A stretch of DNA of 64,000 nucleotides from Tenodera sinensis. Taxonomy: Eukaryota; Arthropoda; Insecta; Mantodea; Mantidae. The notes under the pieces are model-generated. The model was not told the DNA's origin. It did not search any database and saw only the letters and a list, made by a program, of their open reading frames with translations. Location of the stretch: contig CM060965.1 in assembly GCA_030765045.1 (NCBI GenBank), forward strand, positions 154,616,874-154,680,873, written 5' to 3'. The position numbers and the translations under genes were made by a program. This document shows positions 10,590 to 21,689 of the stretch, in pieces (within the stretch, counting starts at the first letter, position 1; the number at the start of each line of letters is the position of its first letter).

Positions 10590-10900
10590 TTGGTGGTCAC
10601 ATCGCTCTCTCACAACCCCCAGAATGTCTGGAGGACCACACCTGTCGTTGGTTAACGGGTCTCACCGACCTGACCGGGAGGATTATCAAAATAAATTCAC
10701 CGACCATATCCTCTGATTACCAATCAGAGGACGCATTACATGCCATGACAGGTCAGCATGTTAGGGGTTAAGGTTTTATAGAGAAATGGAGAGGTTGGAA
10801 AAATAAAGACTCCCTAGCCCTCAGGAACCCTAATAGCATCGGGGTCAGAAGAGAACAAGAGATGACCAAGGTAAGGTCAGATAGAAAAGCTACAGTGAGG
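10590..10900. other. Unidentified GC-rich block
   Basis: Clearly richer in G+C than its surroundings. It contains the palindrome TCCTCTGATT-ACC-AATCAGAGGA near 10709-10731. The plus strand is open for 79 codons (10532-10771) but no domain is recognised. It could be part of a repeat or a retro-copied exon. Confidence 0.35.
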
Positions 10901-11269
10901 AGCAAAACACCAGTAAGTGGAAGTAATGTTCTGCTCAGCTTGGGTATAGAATATAGTTATCACTTAAAATTACAGTGGTCACTTTGATGTATATTTTACT
11001 ACTTCATTATTTAACTACGGACACATACAGTGGGATATGGTAGGTAATGCAACTTGATTATCCACAGGCAGATTAATCTTTTTCCAAATTATGTACAGCT
11101 ATTTTAGATTTTCTCTTTTGTGTTTGTCTTGTTCTTTATTTTTTCAAATTCACCACTAGTTTGTGTAGTATGCATTCCAAAGTGAATTCTTAGTAATATG
11201 TACCTCAAAATGTTTTGATGGACATGATTAACTAAAGACTGAGTAATAGCTGTCATAGTTGCAGTACTC

Positions 11270-11880
11270 TACTGTTCTTTGTCTCCTTTGGAGCAGATTT
11301 GCCTCCGTTGTTTTTATTATTGCTTGGTTTCCAGACTGATGATGAATCCAGGTCTCATCAACAGTTTAACTTAATTTGACCTAAAAAGTCCAGGTTTTGC
11401 TTAAATAGCTCCAAGCACAGCTACAAAGTTGAAAGCTGCACCTGCCTGTTGTCCATTGTGAGCAAATGTGGCACCTGTTAGGCTGAGAACTTTTCATCTT
11501 CAAAATATCATACAAAATATAAATTTCCATTCCCAATGATACTTCTATGGCCTGTGTCATTTCGTAAACTTAAATTAGATGATCAGCAAAAATCATATCA
11601 TGAACTTTTTCAATGCCTTCCTCAGTAACCACTGCCAGGTTACCTAGGTACTCCTCATCAAAAGCAGATGTTCAACCACATTTAAAGTCATTGAACCAAT
11701 ATCTAATTCTTGTTGATGTAGATGCGAGAGGCACCCAAAAACAGAATTCAATTTTGCTTTTATCTTCTCACAAGTTTTCCCACCTTTAGGTGGAGTAAAA
11801 AGCAATTCATGAATGATACTGCACTTTTTCCATTTTAGTAAACACACATTGAATGATTAAGTGAAGTGCCTGCCATATCT
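11270..11880 (-). pseudogene. Mariner transposase relic
   Basis: The minus strand starts with WKKCSIIHELLFTPPKGGKT, then GKTCEKIKAKLNSVFG (mariner N-terminal HTH pattern), EGIEKVHDMIFADHL, VYEMTQAIEVSLG and VDETWIHHQSG, which contains the first catalytic aspartate region (V.DETWIHHY). Several frameshifts and stops are present. The DDE region beyond DETWIHH is eroded. Confidence 0.7.
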
Positions 11881-12926
11881 AAACTAACCAATGAACGAGT
11901 ACCAAATTCATTTTAGCGATGTGTAACAAATGACAGTATATGATGGTAACACCAACTTGCCTGAGCAATATCACCTATTTTGAAACATGGGTTCTTATTA
12001 AATTGCCCTCATAGCTATAAGGTATCTATCTTGATATATACAAAAATACCTCATATTAGTACACACAGAGGTTATGGCAATGCTTGAATTAACTGCTGTG
12101 TTGCTTTATTTGCAGTATTATTCTCCTCCATTATCATGGATAATAAAGAGTATTGTATAATGAAATTTGCATTACTTAAATATCTAAGTACTGGTGTTAA
12201 CTGGAGCTGTTATTAAGGGAATAAGTGGCTAATCTGCTAATTCTAGAGACCAGAGCACTGCTCCCTTCATGTATGCGGACATAATGCAGACCCTGAGACT
12301 TGAATAAGAACTTATTGGTTGAGATAAGAAATTTAATTATGTAAAAGTGGAAAATGTGGAACATTCAAATAATAAAAAGTGAAATAATAAATACCAGACT
12401 GTTTAAGAACCATGTTCATCTAATATACGCAGTATTCATTTTTATTTGTTCCTTCGATGGTTGCGCATGAGGTCACTGTTAGTTGCAATAAATTGAATAA
12501 TTAATACATAGAGAGTGCACAGGTAAAACGTTGCAGGTCCACTTAGTTCAGCTATTGAGGCCTACGTTTGGCATTCGAAAACCTTCTCATAGAGCGTGCA
12601 ATACCACTGTCTTCTGGTGGTTTATTGGAAAACTTTCTGACAACGAAATTGAGAACTTAAGGATATGTGTGTACATATCAGGGCTTGGTCGTCAGTAAAG
12701 GTATAAATACATTTAGTGGATTAAGTCTGGAGAGATTTCAATGAATATGCATTACGTAGAAATCTTAATAGATTGTAACCATGCATGAAAAAATATTAAA
12801 ACTTACAAACTTACTTGTTTAGAAGGGCATATTTTTAATTTAGGATTTCCTCTTCCACACATTTTGAAAGTGAGAAATGAACTTAGTTTTGTTAGGAATC
12901 TCAAAGATACAAAATACCTGTGTGTC

Positions 12927-13067
12927 TGAGAGGTAGAATTGGAACTGAAAAATTAAATGCCACAGCCAGCATTGAATTTTTCAGTTCTGATTCTACATCT
13001 CAAACATTGCCTGCACACGGCTCGTGTGCTTAAAAGCACTAGCAATAAGGTTGTTGGCATAAATAAT
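12927..13067 (+). mobile_element. Short palindromic tRNA-SINE (family S1)
   Basis: A 141-base hairpin version: left arm TGAGAGGTAGAATTGGAAC..., right arm ...GTTCTGATTCTACATCTC, loop only a few bases, then the usual 3' part ending GGCATAAAT. Exact 12-bp target duplication TACCTGTGTGTC at 12915-12926 and 13068-13079. The tRNA head is missing entirely. Confidence 0.88.
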
Positions 13068-13319
13068 TACCTGTGTGTCATTTATGTATGCTATGCAATA
13101 ATAAAGTACTGTAAAGTAAGTGTGTTTACTGTTTAACATTTATCTTAAAATTCTGTGGGCTGTCTCTCGGAATTCCTTATACCTGTCTAGAAAATCATTA
13201 ATGCAGTGGTTCATATTGTACTGATATCACCCTTCATTCAGCAGTCTGGTTCAAAAATAGCATTCCAACATGTAGACACGGTGGTGTATTGTCAACTTTG
13301 TACTACCTGCCTCAGCGTA

Positions 13320-13533
13320 TCTGCCTCACATTCAAGAGGTCGAGAGTTCGAAGCTCGCTTAGGGTAAGTTATCTGGATAAGGTTTTTTTCCGAGGTTTTC
13401 CCTTATCTGAGAAGACGAATGTCGGGTAACTTAAAGCTCTATGGACCTCGGGCTCATTTGAGCATAATTTCACCCATTTGTCACTCACCGTCCAATATGA
13501 CACTACATTGGAGGACGTTAACAAAAAAAAAAA
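13320..13533 (+). mobile_element. tRNA-derived SINE with poly-A (family S4)
   Basis: A box B-like GAGAGTTCGAAGCTC follows a degenerate tRNA start (GCCTCAGCGTATCTGCC). The body contains CCGAGGTTTTCCCTTATCTG and the element ends in a 12-base A run at 13522-13533. Only one copy of this family is seen in the window. Confidence 0.65.
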
Positions 13534-13925
13534 AACTTGGTAATGTCCTCTACTAGTGATTACATGCTGCATTGTATTCAAAGCTCTGGAGACCTATTTC
13601 CACATCATGTGGACAGGTTCAAAGGACATTCTCATGGTATAGTCATGGAAACTCTGCAAACAGTTGATAGGGGGCAGCTCCGAGTGAAAAATACACTAAA
13701 ATAGCACCTGATATCAGCCACTGGTTCAGCTGCCAAGGCTGATAGAAATACTAGAAGTATACATCGTTAGATGGCACAAAGTGGAGGTGCATTTCTAGGT
13801 ACCTGTGGACTCGCTTCAAAGAGTGGCATAATAAATTGGAAAGCAAAGGCACAAATAAAAATGAACACCATATGTAACATGGTGAGAAAATTAGGCAGTA
13901 AAGTTGTAATTTTAAAATGTTTCAG

Positions 13926-14131
13926 GAGATGAGCTAGCAGGCAAGTTAACATCTGATGAAGAACACACAGTGACACAGACAGGCTGGAAGGCATACCTAG
14001 ATTATGCCAAATTTTGTGGAGGATACTGTGTCATGGGAATGTTGCTTTTACTGATATTGATGTTTACAGTTGCCAGGCTTTCTTCAGGTGTTTGGCTTGA
14101 ATATTGGCTGGATCAGGGAGATGGAAAAGAG
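13926..14131 (+). CDS. ABCC5: ABCC5-like exon: linker end and first TMD2 helix
   Basis: Acceptor TTTCAG, donor GTAAAT, phase 1 to 0. It starts with an acidic linker ending in EEHTVTQTGWKAYLDYAKF, then a hydrophobic helix (GMLLLLILMFTVARLSSG) and WLEYWLDQGDGK. This is the typical entry into TMD2 of ABCC4/5-type proteins, where a Y..Y segment precedes the first helix. Confidence 0.9.
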
Positions 14132-14384
14132 GTAAATAACTTCATCAGGAAGTAGTGACTCCTGTAGACAAACACAGATATTAGTTATTTAAACTTATCA
14201 AATGATGTAAATATGATTTTCTCATAAAATGTTTTCTAAAAACAATCCTTCTGATCAGCTATATTTGGTCATTATACATCTATGCCTCCTATAATAGCAG
14301 TTTTATAAAGCTGGTAGTCTTTTTAATTTCCTAATAAGTATTTACCAAATATAAAAATTCTCAGCATCTTAATATTCCCTGGGG

Positions 14385-14535
14385 CATCTCCTCTATGCAG
14401 AGGTTACTCTCATCACCCAGCTGCTGCATCCTTCAGCCTCAGCCAAGGCCATGGAGGAGTGCAGGTTGGGGGTGGTGGGGGTCAGCATGCCGACTCCTCC
14501 AACCATAAGGTGACTACTTGACCTTTTAGGGATGT
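14385..14535 (-). mobile_element. SINE family S2 fragment
   Basis: The reverse complement resembles the 3' half of the S2 SINE at 37328-37650 (block with CTGACCCCCACC, GCACTCCTCCATGGCC and GATGCAGCAGCTGG). The tRNA head is absent. Confidence 0.5.
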
Positions 14536-14540
14536 TGTCG

Positions 14541-14612
14541 GTCTGGGTGGCTCAGTTGGTTAGATGCTGGTGCAGTGATCGCAAGGTCGCAGGTCCAAAT
14601 CCAGCCCAGACC
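14541..14612 (+). mobile_element. tRNA-like SINE head
   Basis: A 7-bp acceptor stem pairs exactly (GTCTGGG with CCCAGAC). Box A-like GGCTCAGTTGGTTAGATG and box B-like GGTCCAAATCC are present. The anticodon stem is weak (only TGC/GCA pairs), and the element runs on into AT-rich sequence, so a SINE head is more likely than a working tRNA gene. Confidence 0.6.
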
Positions 14613-14749
14613 AATAGTTTTTTAATGTGCTTACAAATGACAGCTTCATGTCAGTAAATTTACTGGCATGTAATAGAACCTAAAATAAGAACAAGTTACA
14701 AACTAAAAGCTTTACTTATGTTAGTAATATTGCAAGATCTTCCAGAACT

Positions 14750-15527
14750 GACATGTTTCAAGATGTATCCAACTTATTTTCAAAGCTATACAAACAAGTT
14801 ACCATAGTTACCGATGCTCAATTTAAAAAAAAAAAATCTGTCGCCAACCTCTGAAAACAAAAACCTATAATTGCAATCTATTGGTGGTATTTCAAAATTC
14901 ATAACGCAGTTCTTGTTCTTTAAAATAAGTATCTTTTACCAAACCATTAAATCTATAGGTCCATTTAACTATTTTAATAATTTAACCTCTGGATTAATTC
15001 CATTATGAAATGACCAAAATTGATCCACCATGGCTGATACTCTGTTTATATTTAATATTTCTCACATGCTCTTATATTCTAGTTTCTAAATGACGTTTAT
15101 TTGCACCAATATAAACCCTATCACAATCCAAACAGGTAAATTGATAAATACCAGATTCTTTATAATTTGTAAATGTTACTCTTTTTAGAAAAATTTATAA
15201 ATTTTGTATATTAAATTTATTTTGAGGGACCAAATGATCCAGCGTTGCGGATCATTTTTGGTCATTTAATCACGAAATTAATCCAGAGGTTAAATTATTA
15301 AAACAATTAAATGAACCTATAGATTTAATGGTTTGGGAAAAGATATTTATTTTAAAGAACAATAACTGCGTTATGAATTTTGAAATACCACCAGTAGATT
15401 GTATTTATAGGTTTTTGTTTTCAGAGGTTGGCGACAGATTTTTTTTTTTTTTTAATTGAGCATCGGTAACTATGGTAACTTGTTTGTATAGTTTTGAAAA
15501 TAAGTTGGATACAACTTGAAACATGTC
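14750..15527 (-). mobile_element. Penelope-like element (family 2) with inverted arms
   Basis: Arms 14750-15026 and 15249-15527 are near-perfect reverse complements of about 278 bases (ends CATGTTTCAAG and CTTGAAACATG). Between them the minus strand encodes a GIY-YIG start, SGIYQFTCLDCDRVYIG. Only the endonuclease piece and 3' end survive. The inverted terminal arrangement is as known for Penelope pseudo-LTRs. Confidence 0.8.
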
Positions 15528-15529
15528 GG

Positions 15530-15622
15530 CTCAGTAGTGCATATGTGAAGTGGAAGATCGTTAGTTTAAAATTCAAGTATGGCATTGAATTTTTCAGTCC
15601 TTATTCTACCGCTCAAACATGC
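15530..15622 (+). mobile_element. SINE S1 fragment
   Basis: Carries TATGGCATTGAATTTTTCAG and TTCTACCGCTCAAAC from the S1 body directly beside the Penelope arm. Both ends are truncated. Confidence 0.6.
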
Positions 15623-16636
15623 CTAGTACTTGGAATCAACAAAATTGCAAAATTGGCTCTGAGGGCATTTAGTTGAGTGATAAGTTTCTGTGTTGAAGGT
15701 TACAGTTCAGTTCTTCCAGGATGACACCAATTACCTATGTATAAAAATGAAAGGCCTAGTAGATTTACATACATGTAAAAGTGCTCCTTTGGGATAAAGT
15801 TCCATAAACCAACATTGTGATAAAGACTTGGGCAATATTTATATGATCTTTGCAGTTGTTAGTGTTAAATAAGCTTAATCTTTATTATAAGGTTAAAGTA
15901 AGAGCTAGAAACACATTGTGGTAGTTACTTTAGCATAAGGCAAGAAGTTACAGATATAATTGATAGTGGAGGCATCCATCTTTGAAATCTTCAAGCATTT
16001 TAACTATAATGTAACTAAACTTGAGTGACACAGGTCTCGCCGCTGGCTGGCTACATTCCTCAGACTGGGCCCTCATCCACAAATTTTGGATATTTATGTG
16101 CTATGCCCCCACTTGGAAGTTTCAGCATTATTTCCTCCTGATTGGGTTATCTTTCACGTATTCTCTTCAGAGAACATCTGTTATGAAGCCTCTGGAAATG
16201 CGAGCAATGGCTGGCGCCTCGCTGTGACCTGACAATCCTCTGGAAAACTGTGAATTTCTTAGCTCCTAAACTCAACTTGATCAGAAGACCACACATACAA
16301 ACAAAATGTTACAACACAAATACATAATTTACACATACATGATAAACATTGTCATGGACATACTTGCATTAAATTAATCCTAATAACATACTGTATAAAT
16401 TCAAATTAGTTTGGGCTCAATGGCTTCATTTTGCTTCAGCTTGTATTTTCCTGTTAGACCACAAGGAAATCTCAAATTCGTATTTGAGATTACATACCCC
16501 AAGGGCGACTTACAGCCGTGAGTACTTTAGTTGTGCATGTTTAATTAAATAGTACTTTAGTCCTGCATGTTTAATCAAATAATCTGAATTGGTACCAAGT
16601 ATAAGGTCAACCACTGCATAATTGATTGTTCAAATC
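15623..16636. other. Intronic stretch, nothing recognised
   Basis: A somewhat GC-richer block at 16030-16240 has an open plus frame of 68 codons but no recognisable domain. The rest is AT-rich and featureless. Confidence 0.5.
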
Positions 16637-18143
16637 CACACAAGCCGTGTGTGAGTAGAGTTTGAGAAGTAGAATCAGAACTGAAAAATTCAATGCCATA
16701 ATACAAATCAATTGGGGAATTTAGCGTCTTACCAGCCTGTTGCCATGGCTGCTCAGTTGTTAAGAATATGAAGGTGTATCAAAAAGTAACGGGAATTATT
16801 CTTTTCTGTTTAAACACACACCCATCAAAATTCAGTTGTGGCAACAGAGAGGTCTGATCTCAACTGATGCGGAGATATGTGCGACACTGTTCATGTGCTG
16901 TTCAGTTTGTCTGAAGGAGCCATTGTGTAAGCACGTGTTTCAGTGACCCAACATGGATTTCAAGTTAGAACAATGAGCATCAATTTGGTTTCGTGTTCTT
17001 CTGAAAAAAATCTGGAACTGAAATGCTGCAAATGATACAGCAAGCATATGCAGACCAAGCTTTATCAAAAACACATGTTTTTGAAGGGCATAAAAAATTT
17101 GAAGATGGTGAAAAAAGTGTTGAAGACGTCAGGACGACCCTTCACTTCAAAAACTGAGGTGAACCATAACTTCATTGACATTCTGTTGCAAGAAGACAGA
17201 TGATTAACAGTAGCAAAGACAGCAGACATTATGCACATTTCTTATGAGTCAGTTGAAGACAATTCGTAATGATTTGGGCTACAGAAAAGTGATGGCAAAG
17301 TGGATTCCATGAGTGCCTCATGAGGAACAGATGTTGCATCGGGTCATGTCTTGCCAGCAATGGATCACAAGGCTTTGGAGGGAACCCAACTTTCTGGATA
17401 AGATTGTAACGTGTGATGAGAGCTGGTTTCATCACTACAATCCAGTAATGAAGTACATAATGGAAATGTCCTAACAGCCCAAGGCCAAAAAAAAAAAAAA
17501 GCAAAGGTGCAACCAAGTGCAGGAAAAGTCATGCATCTTGTGTTTTTCGACAAAATTGGGGTAATTTATGACCATGGGGTTCCTAAACACCACAGTAACT
17601 GCTCAATATTACGTTCTTAAAGGACCACTCAAGAGGAAAATGGCTGCCAAGAGACCAGAACTTGCTGCCAATGGATGGATCCTCCATCAAGACAACACCT
17701 CTGCTCATCGAGCCATAGCAACACAAGAGCCATAGGTATTGAAATCATGCCCCACCCACCATATTTGCCAGGTTTAGTATCCTGCGATTTCTACCTGTTT
17801 ACAGAAGTAAAAAAATCTTTGTGTGTGCCATTTTCAAACCGATACAGAACTAAATAGTGTTATTTCGGGTGTACTGAACAGGATGTTAAACTAGGGCTTC
17901 TGTGAGTGTTTTGAGAAGTAAATAGAATGTTGGAACTGGTGTGTAGTCACAGAAGGAGATTATTTTGAAAGTTTGTAATTAAATTAGAATAAAAAAAGTC
18001 ATGGTGTCCAAAAGTTTCCTATTATTTTTTTATTCACCCTCGTAGTTGTGAATAGAGCAGGTCAATGATTGATATCCCGGCTATGGCATTAAATTTTTCA
18101 GTTCTGATTCTGCCTCTCAAACTTTGCCCACACATGGCTTGTG
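16637..18143. mobile_element. SINE S1 copy split by a mariner
   Basis: The left half 16637-16767 is a reversed arm (CACACAAGCCGTGTGTGAG ... CAGAACTGAAAAATTCAATG) plus the start of a forward tRNA-like head (GGCTGCTCAGTTGTTAAG). The right half 18045-18143 continues the forward strand (GCTATGGCATTAAATTTTTC ... CACATGGCTTGTGTG). Both outer ends stop at the same point of the hairpin. Confidence 0.7.
16768..18044 (+). mobile_element. Mariner element, decayed
   Basis: Bounded by TA at both ends. Terminal inverted repeats of about 27 bases agree in pattern (TGAAGGTGTATCAAAAAGTA at the left; the right end reads TATTCACCCTCG). The plus strand holds a frameshifted mariner transposase with all three catalytic regions recognisable: VTCDESWFHHYN, ANGWILHQDNTSAHRA and PHPPYLPGLVSCDFYLF. 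Many stops and an A-run expansion (17488-17503) make it dead. Confidence 0.85.
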
Positions 18144-18523
18144 TGTATTACAACAATCTATTACACATTCATTGATTGACCTTACACATTTATATTTCTT
18201 ATTTATGTATCATTTTTGCAGTCCTCTCCACACTTATCTAAACATTGCTGTCTTTCTAAAACAATACCATGTGAAGACGTTAGCCAAATGAACGTAAATG
18301 ATGCCGATTCCAGTGCCATGTGGTTATGAAAGTGGTGCTCAAACTCCTCCAATCTGAGCAAGAAGGTAGAGGGGTACATTGTGCACATTGTTTACATGAG
18401 GACATATTCCTAGAATGAAACCATCACCTTGCCTTAGGTCCCTTCCTGTTTTATACACTATGTACAGTTGACATATTCTTCAAGATGTAATGGCTTAATG
18501 TTTGACACTTTCTGTTGTTGCAG

Positions 18524-18704
18524 GAAGAGAGACTCAGGAATGAAACAATATACAATTGTACTTATACAGAAAGAGATCTGAAAGGTCCTGTAAGTGAGAA
18601 CCCTGATATTTGGATGTATCAGCTGGTGTATGGCCTTACTTTTGTTGTGATGATGATGATTGGGCTTGTAAAGGGCATCAGCATAGCTCGACAGTTGCTT
18701 TTAG
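18524..18704 (+). CDS. ABCC5: ABCC5-like exon: glycosylated loop and TMD2 helix 2
   Basis: Acceptor TTGCAG, donor GTACGT. Encodes a hydrophilic extracellular loop with two sequons (NET and NCT, in RNETIYNCTYTE), then a helix (YGLTFVVMMMIGLVKGISIA). In the family the first external loop of TMD2 is the usual N-glycosylation site, so the two sequons are plausible sites by position. Confidence 0.9.
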
Positions 18705-18967
18705 GTACGTTAAATTATAGTAGTGGGTAAGCAATTTCAGAGTTTGAAGTTAAAAGGATCTGTCACTTGGGATCCTTATTCAAGAATGAGGTACTTGAGT
18801 TATTTATCTCATGGCACAATTATAAATTCTATGGAACTAGGTTTGCAATTCATTCAAATGCATCCTTGGCTTGTTCACTCTTTGTTTTGCTGTTATGGTT
18901 ACTTTGGCTAGGCAATGTACTGTTTGTTAATGATTGCCATTTATTGGAGATAAAACAATTTTGTTGA

Positions 18968-19290
18968 TTGAATCAGTTGGCAGTACTTCAAAATTCATTA
19001 TGCACTCCTTTTTCTTCAAAATATATTTTTTTTCCCTTTTCATAAAATCTATGGGTCCATTTAAATGCTTTAACAACTTAATTTCTGAGTTTATTGCATG
19101 ATTAAATTATGAAAAATGCTTTGCCACTGATGGTTTATCAATCTTTTACATTTAATATTTCTGAAATGTTCCTTTACCCTGGTTTCCAAATGACACTCAG
19201 TGTTACCAATATAAACCCTATCACAAGCTAAACAGCTAAATTCATAAATACCAGATTTTTATTTAATTGAAATTTTATTATTTTTAGAAA
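18968..19290 (-). mobile_element. Penelope-like element (family 2) fragment
   Basis: The minus strand gives KSGIYEFSCLACDRVYIGNT, then LETR, and the 3' region that also occurs in the arms at 14750-15527 (AAATCTATGGGTCCATTTAA on the plus strand). RT is missing. Confidence 0.7.
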
Positions 19291-19439
19291 AACTTGACAA
19301 ATTTTTTATATTAGTTATAACTAGTATTAGACCATATAACTATTATTAGACCTTATATTTTAAAAACTTTTGCAAATATTTTATTAGTCCAGGTAAGTAA
19401 ATTTTTTAAAAATAGAATCATCTTTTATTTTCTTGAGAG

Positions 19440-20110
19440 AAGGAATTTATAATTATATAACAAGTTAAGTGAAGTTAGAAAAGCTGAAATTTACAAAATC
19501 AAATTTCCTGATTGCAACAAGTATACTGTGTACATCAAGTGAATAAAGTTGTTGTTGTTAGCTAATGCTGGATTTCTGACAATGAAGCCATTAATCCTCT
19601 TGGTCTCCAATATTTTTCACTGATGGATGGGGTGCTAGAAGTGGCCGGGCATATTTGAAGGTGGTCTTGGTCCATTTCCTCTTGCAGATCCACATAGAGG
19701 ACAGAGTGGTGAAGAATATATCCCAATTCTGTTTAAATGTGTTGCCAGGCAATAAGGTCCTGCAATCAACCTGAAAGTTACAACTGCTGTTTTTCAAGGA
19801 TACACAGAAATTACTGTTTGAATGTTTAGTAGTTCCCATCTTTTCTTTTATTTTTCATAGTAATATTTTGCAGTAATTTTTTTGAATTCAGAGTTGACTA
19901 ATCTTTTAGTTGCATAAAATGGTAGATTAACTATAGATTTCTTTACACTGCTGGTACCCTTTTTTGCAAGAAAATCAGGTTTGTCATTACCACTCAGTCC
20001 ACAGTGAGCTGGTATCCATTGGAAGACTAGGTGTTTTTGAAGCAAGTGAATAAAGTGGACACAAACAAATCGCCTGTTTGTATCACTCTGCGGCCACATG
20101 CATTTGCAAT
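19440..20110 (+). mobile_element. Penelope-like fragment split by an insertion
   Basis: The plus strand reads AEIYKIKFPDCNKYTVYIK up to 19548 and resumes after the insertion as TNRLFVSL, fitting a GIY-YIG start (IYKI..PDCNK.YIG.TNR). Low complexity of the flank limits certainty. Confidence 0.5.
19549..20042 (-). mobile_element. RNase H-family non-LTR insertion with target duplication
   Basis: A 494-base 5'-truncated copy whose minus strand encodes LVFQWIPAHCGLSGNDKPDF, LAKKG, then the C-terminal tail with frameshifts, ending in the CAA-repeat tail. It is flanked by 13-bp direct repeats CAAGTGAATAAAG at 19536-19548 and 20043-20055. Confidence 0.88.
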
Positions 20111-20199
20111 GGCAATACCGTTAATGCTATGCTTAAGTATAAAATGCATTTTACATCACTAAAAAAATATATTTACTCGATCTAAATAACATGCAGCAT

Positions 20200-20647
20200 A
20201 TGGAGCTTAACTGCTACTTATGTCATCTCTCTCTACAATAACACATTTTCATTTTCTGCTCACAAACTCAAAACCAATCTCCAGAAGGAGCTTATGGAGG
20301 GAAGTTCGTTTTAAATCTGGAAGGTCGGGATCAGAGTTAACTGCCAACAGTGCAACTGCCAACAGTGGAGGGGGGTTATTGTTAACCAAGAACTGGTGAA
20401 CTTCTTGACGGATTGCAGATGTCACAAATTCACTTAGCACGTGCCTGGTACATGGTCTCTTCTTGCCGGGAGTTGTGACTGCACTACCTGAAGATTTTTC
20501 TTTGCTTGCGCTGTAAATACTTGAAGATGACACACCAGTAAACTCAGATGTTAATTTTACCATGTCAGCTATAACAAGTTCGGGATATTTCTTGCAGAAC
20601 TTGTTAAACACATTCAGTATTATTGTCTTTTCACAGCCTAGTAACAC
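20200..20647 (-). pseudogene. HTH-domain ORF, transposase-like
   Basis: An open frame of 132 codons (20249-20647) on the minus strand: KTIILNVFNKFCKKYPELVI at the start, a short basic linker (GKKRPCTRHV), EFVTSAIRQEVHQFLV and TSLHKLLLEIGFEFVSRK. After the stop the same frame continues KCVIVERDDI, which looks like the natural continuation of this domain. I recall this HTH pattern from insect DDE transposase-type proteins (R.SL...L..LGF.Y....N...I.ERDDI), but no catalytic domain follows here, so it is probably a truncated relic. Confidence 0.45.
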
Positions 20648-21689
20648 TTATGTTTCACATCACTCGCTTGTTCCACCATGTTACTTTCATACTGGATGAT
20701 ATGCACATCATATGATTTACACTGGTTACAGATTTACTTAACTGCGTATTCTTACACTTCAACTGTGCTTAGTACTCAATGGTTTGTATTGAGACAGAAT
20801 ATATGGTTAGACCCCAAAAGGAAAGCATTTATGTAAATATTTAGTGCAAATGTAATTTATTTTTCATGTTGGTAAGGGTTAGTTGAGTAATGAAAATGTA
20901 TTACTATTTTATCAATTGTTGTGAAAAATAGAATTGTTTAAAAAGTCATAAATGTTAAGTTTCATGTTTAAATGTAATATGTATAAATATAAGAACCATA
21001 TATATTTAATGTTAAAAATGTAGGGAGGATAGATAAAGATCGCTTCCCTAACATTACAGGAACTATTTAGCGTAGGAGAATCTCAAAGTGTAATTCGCGG
21101 CAAAAATGAGTGCATACGTGCATGAATACACAAGAGCATTATGTAAAGAGGTGCCAATTTTTTGTCAGTAGCGTCTCTGAGTTTGAAAAGAGAAGACACG
21201 TTTTTGTAACGCGTGTAGACGTGGGTCTAAAAGACTATTTAAAGTGAAAAGACTGTCAAGAAAATACAAATAGGTACAACGAAACTCAATTCAATTATAA
21301 AAAGTGTAATATGGGACGAAAAAAGTATAAATAAAGTGATATAGTGAAGTTACATTGAGTGTTCATTCATTTCAGCCAGTACCACACCCTGAGAGAAAGA
21401 AAAGAATTTCATAGCACAACGCGAAGCAATAATCTTTTAAAAACACAGCACCAGTATTTTAACAAACTTTGAGATTTCAGACCTTAGCAGCAGTATTTTA
21501 TCAAGGGACTATTTAGATGGCAAAAGCGTCAAGGTCTAAATGCACACGTTTTTTTATGTCAACTTTATTCATTTGGTGTATATAGTATAGGTGTATACAT
21601 ATAAGCAAGACAAAAAGAAATTGTAAACTAGGTTAAAACAGCATTTTAGACACTTAAAAACAAATTAAAATATCAGCAGTTTCACAGCA
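20648..21689. other. Intronic stretch, nothing recognised
   Basis: AT-rich with a small hairpin at 21019-21050 (TAGGGAG ... CTTCCCTA). No domain, terminal repeats or RNA identified. Confidence 0.5.

Larger units (their letters stand above)
9780..13925. other. Intron: mostly non-coding with relics
   Basis: Apart from the relics listed separately (10452, 10590, 11270, 12927, 13320) this intron holds AT-rich sequence with no convincing reading frame, RNA or terminal repeat. Confidence 0.6.

Noticed and set aside
20990..21540. Possible solo LTR
   Set aside because: There is a small hairpin near 21020, but no TG...CA bounded direct repeats or primer-binding site could be found.
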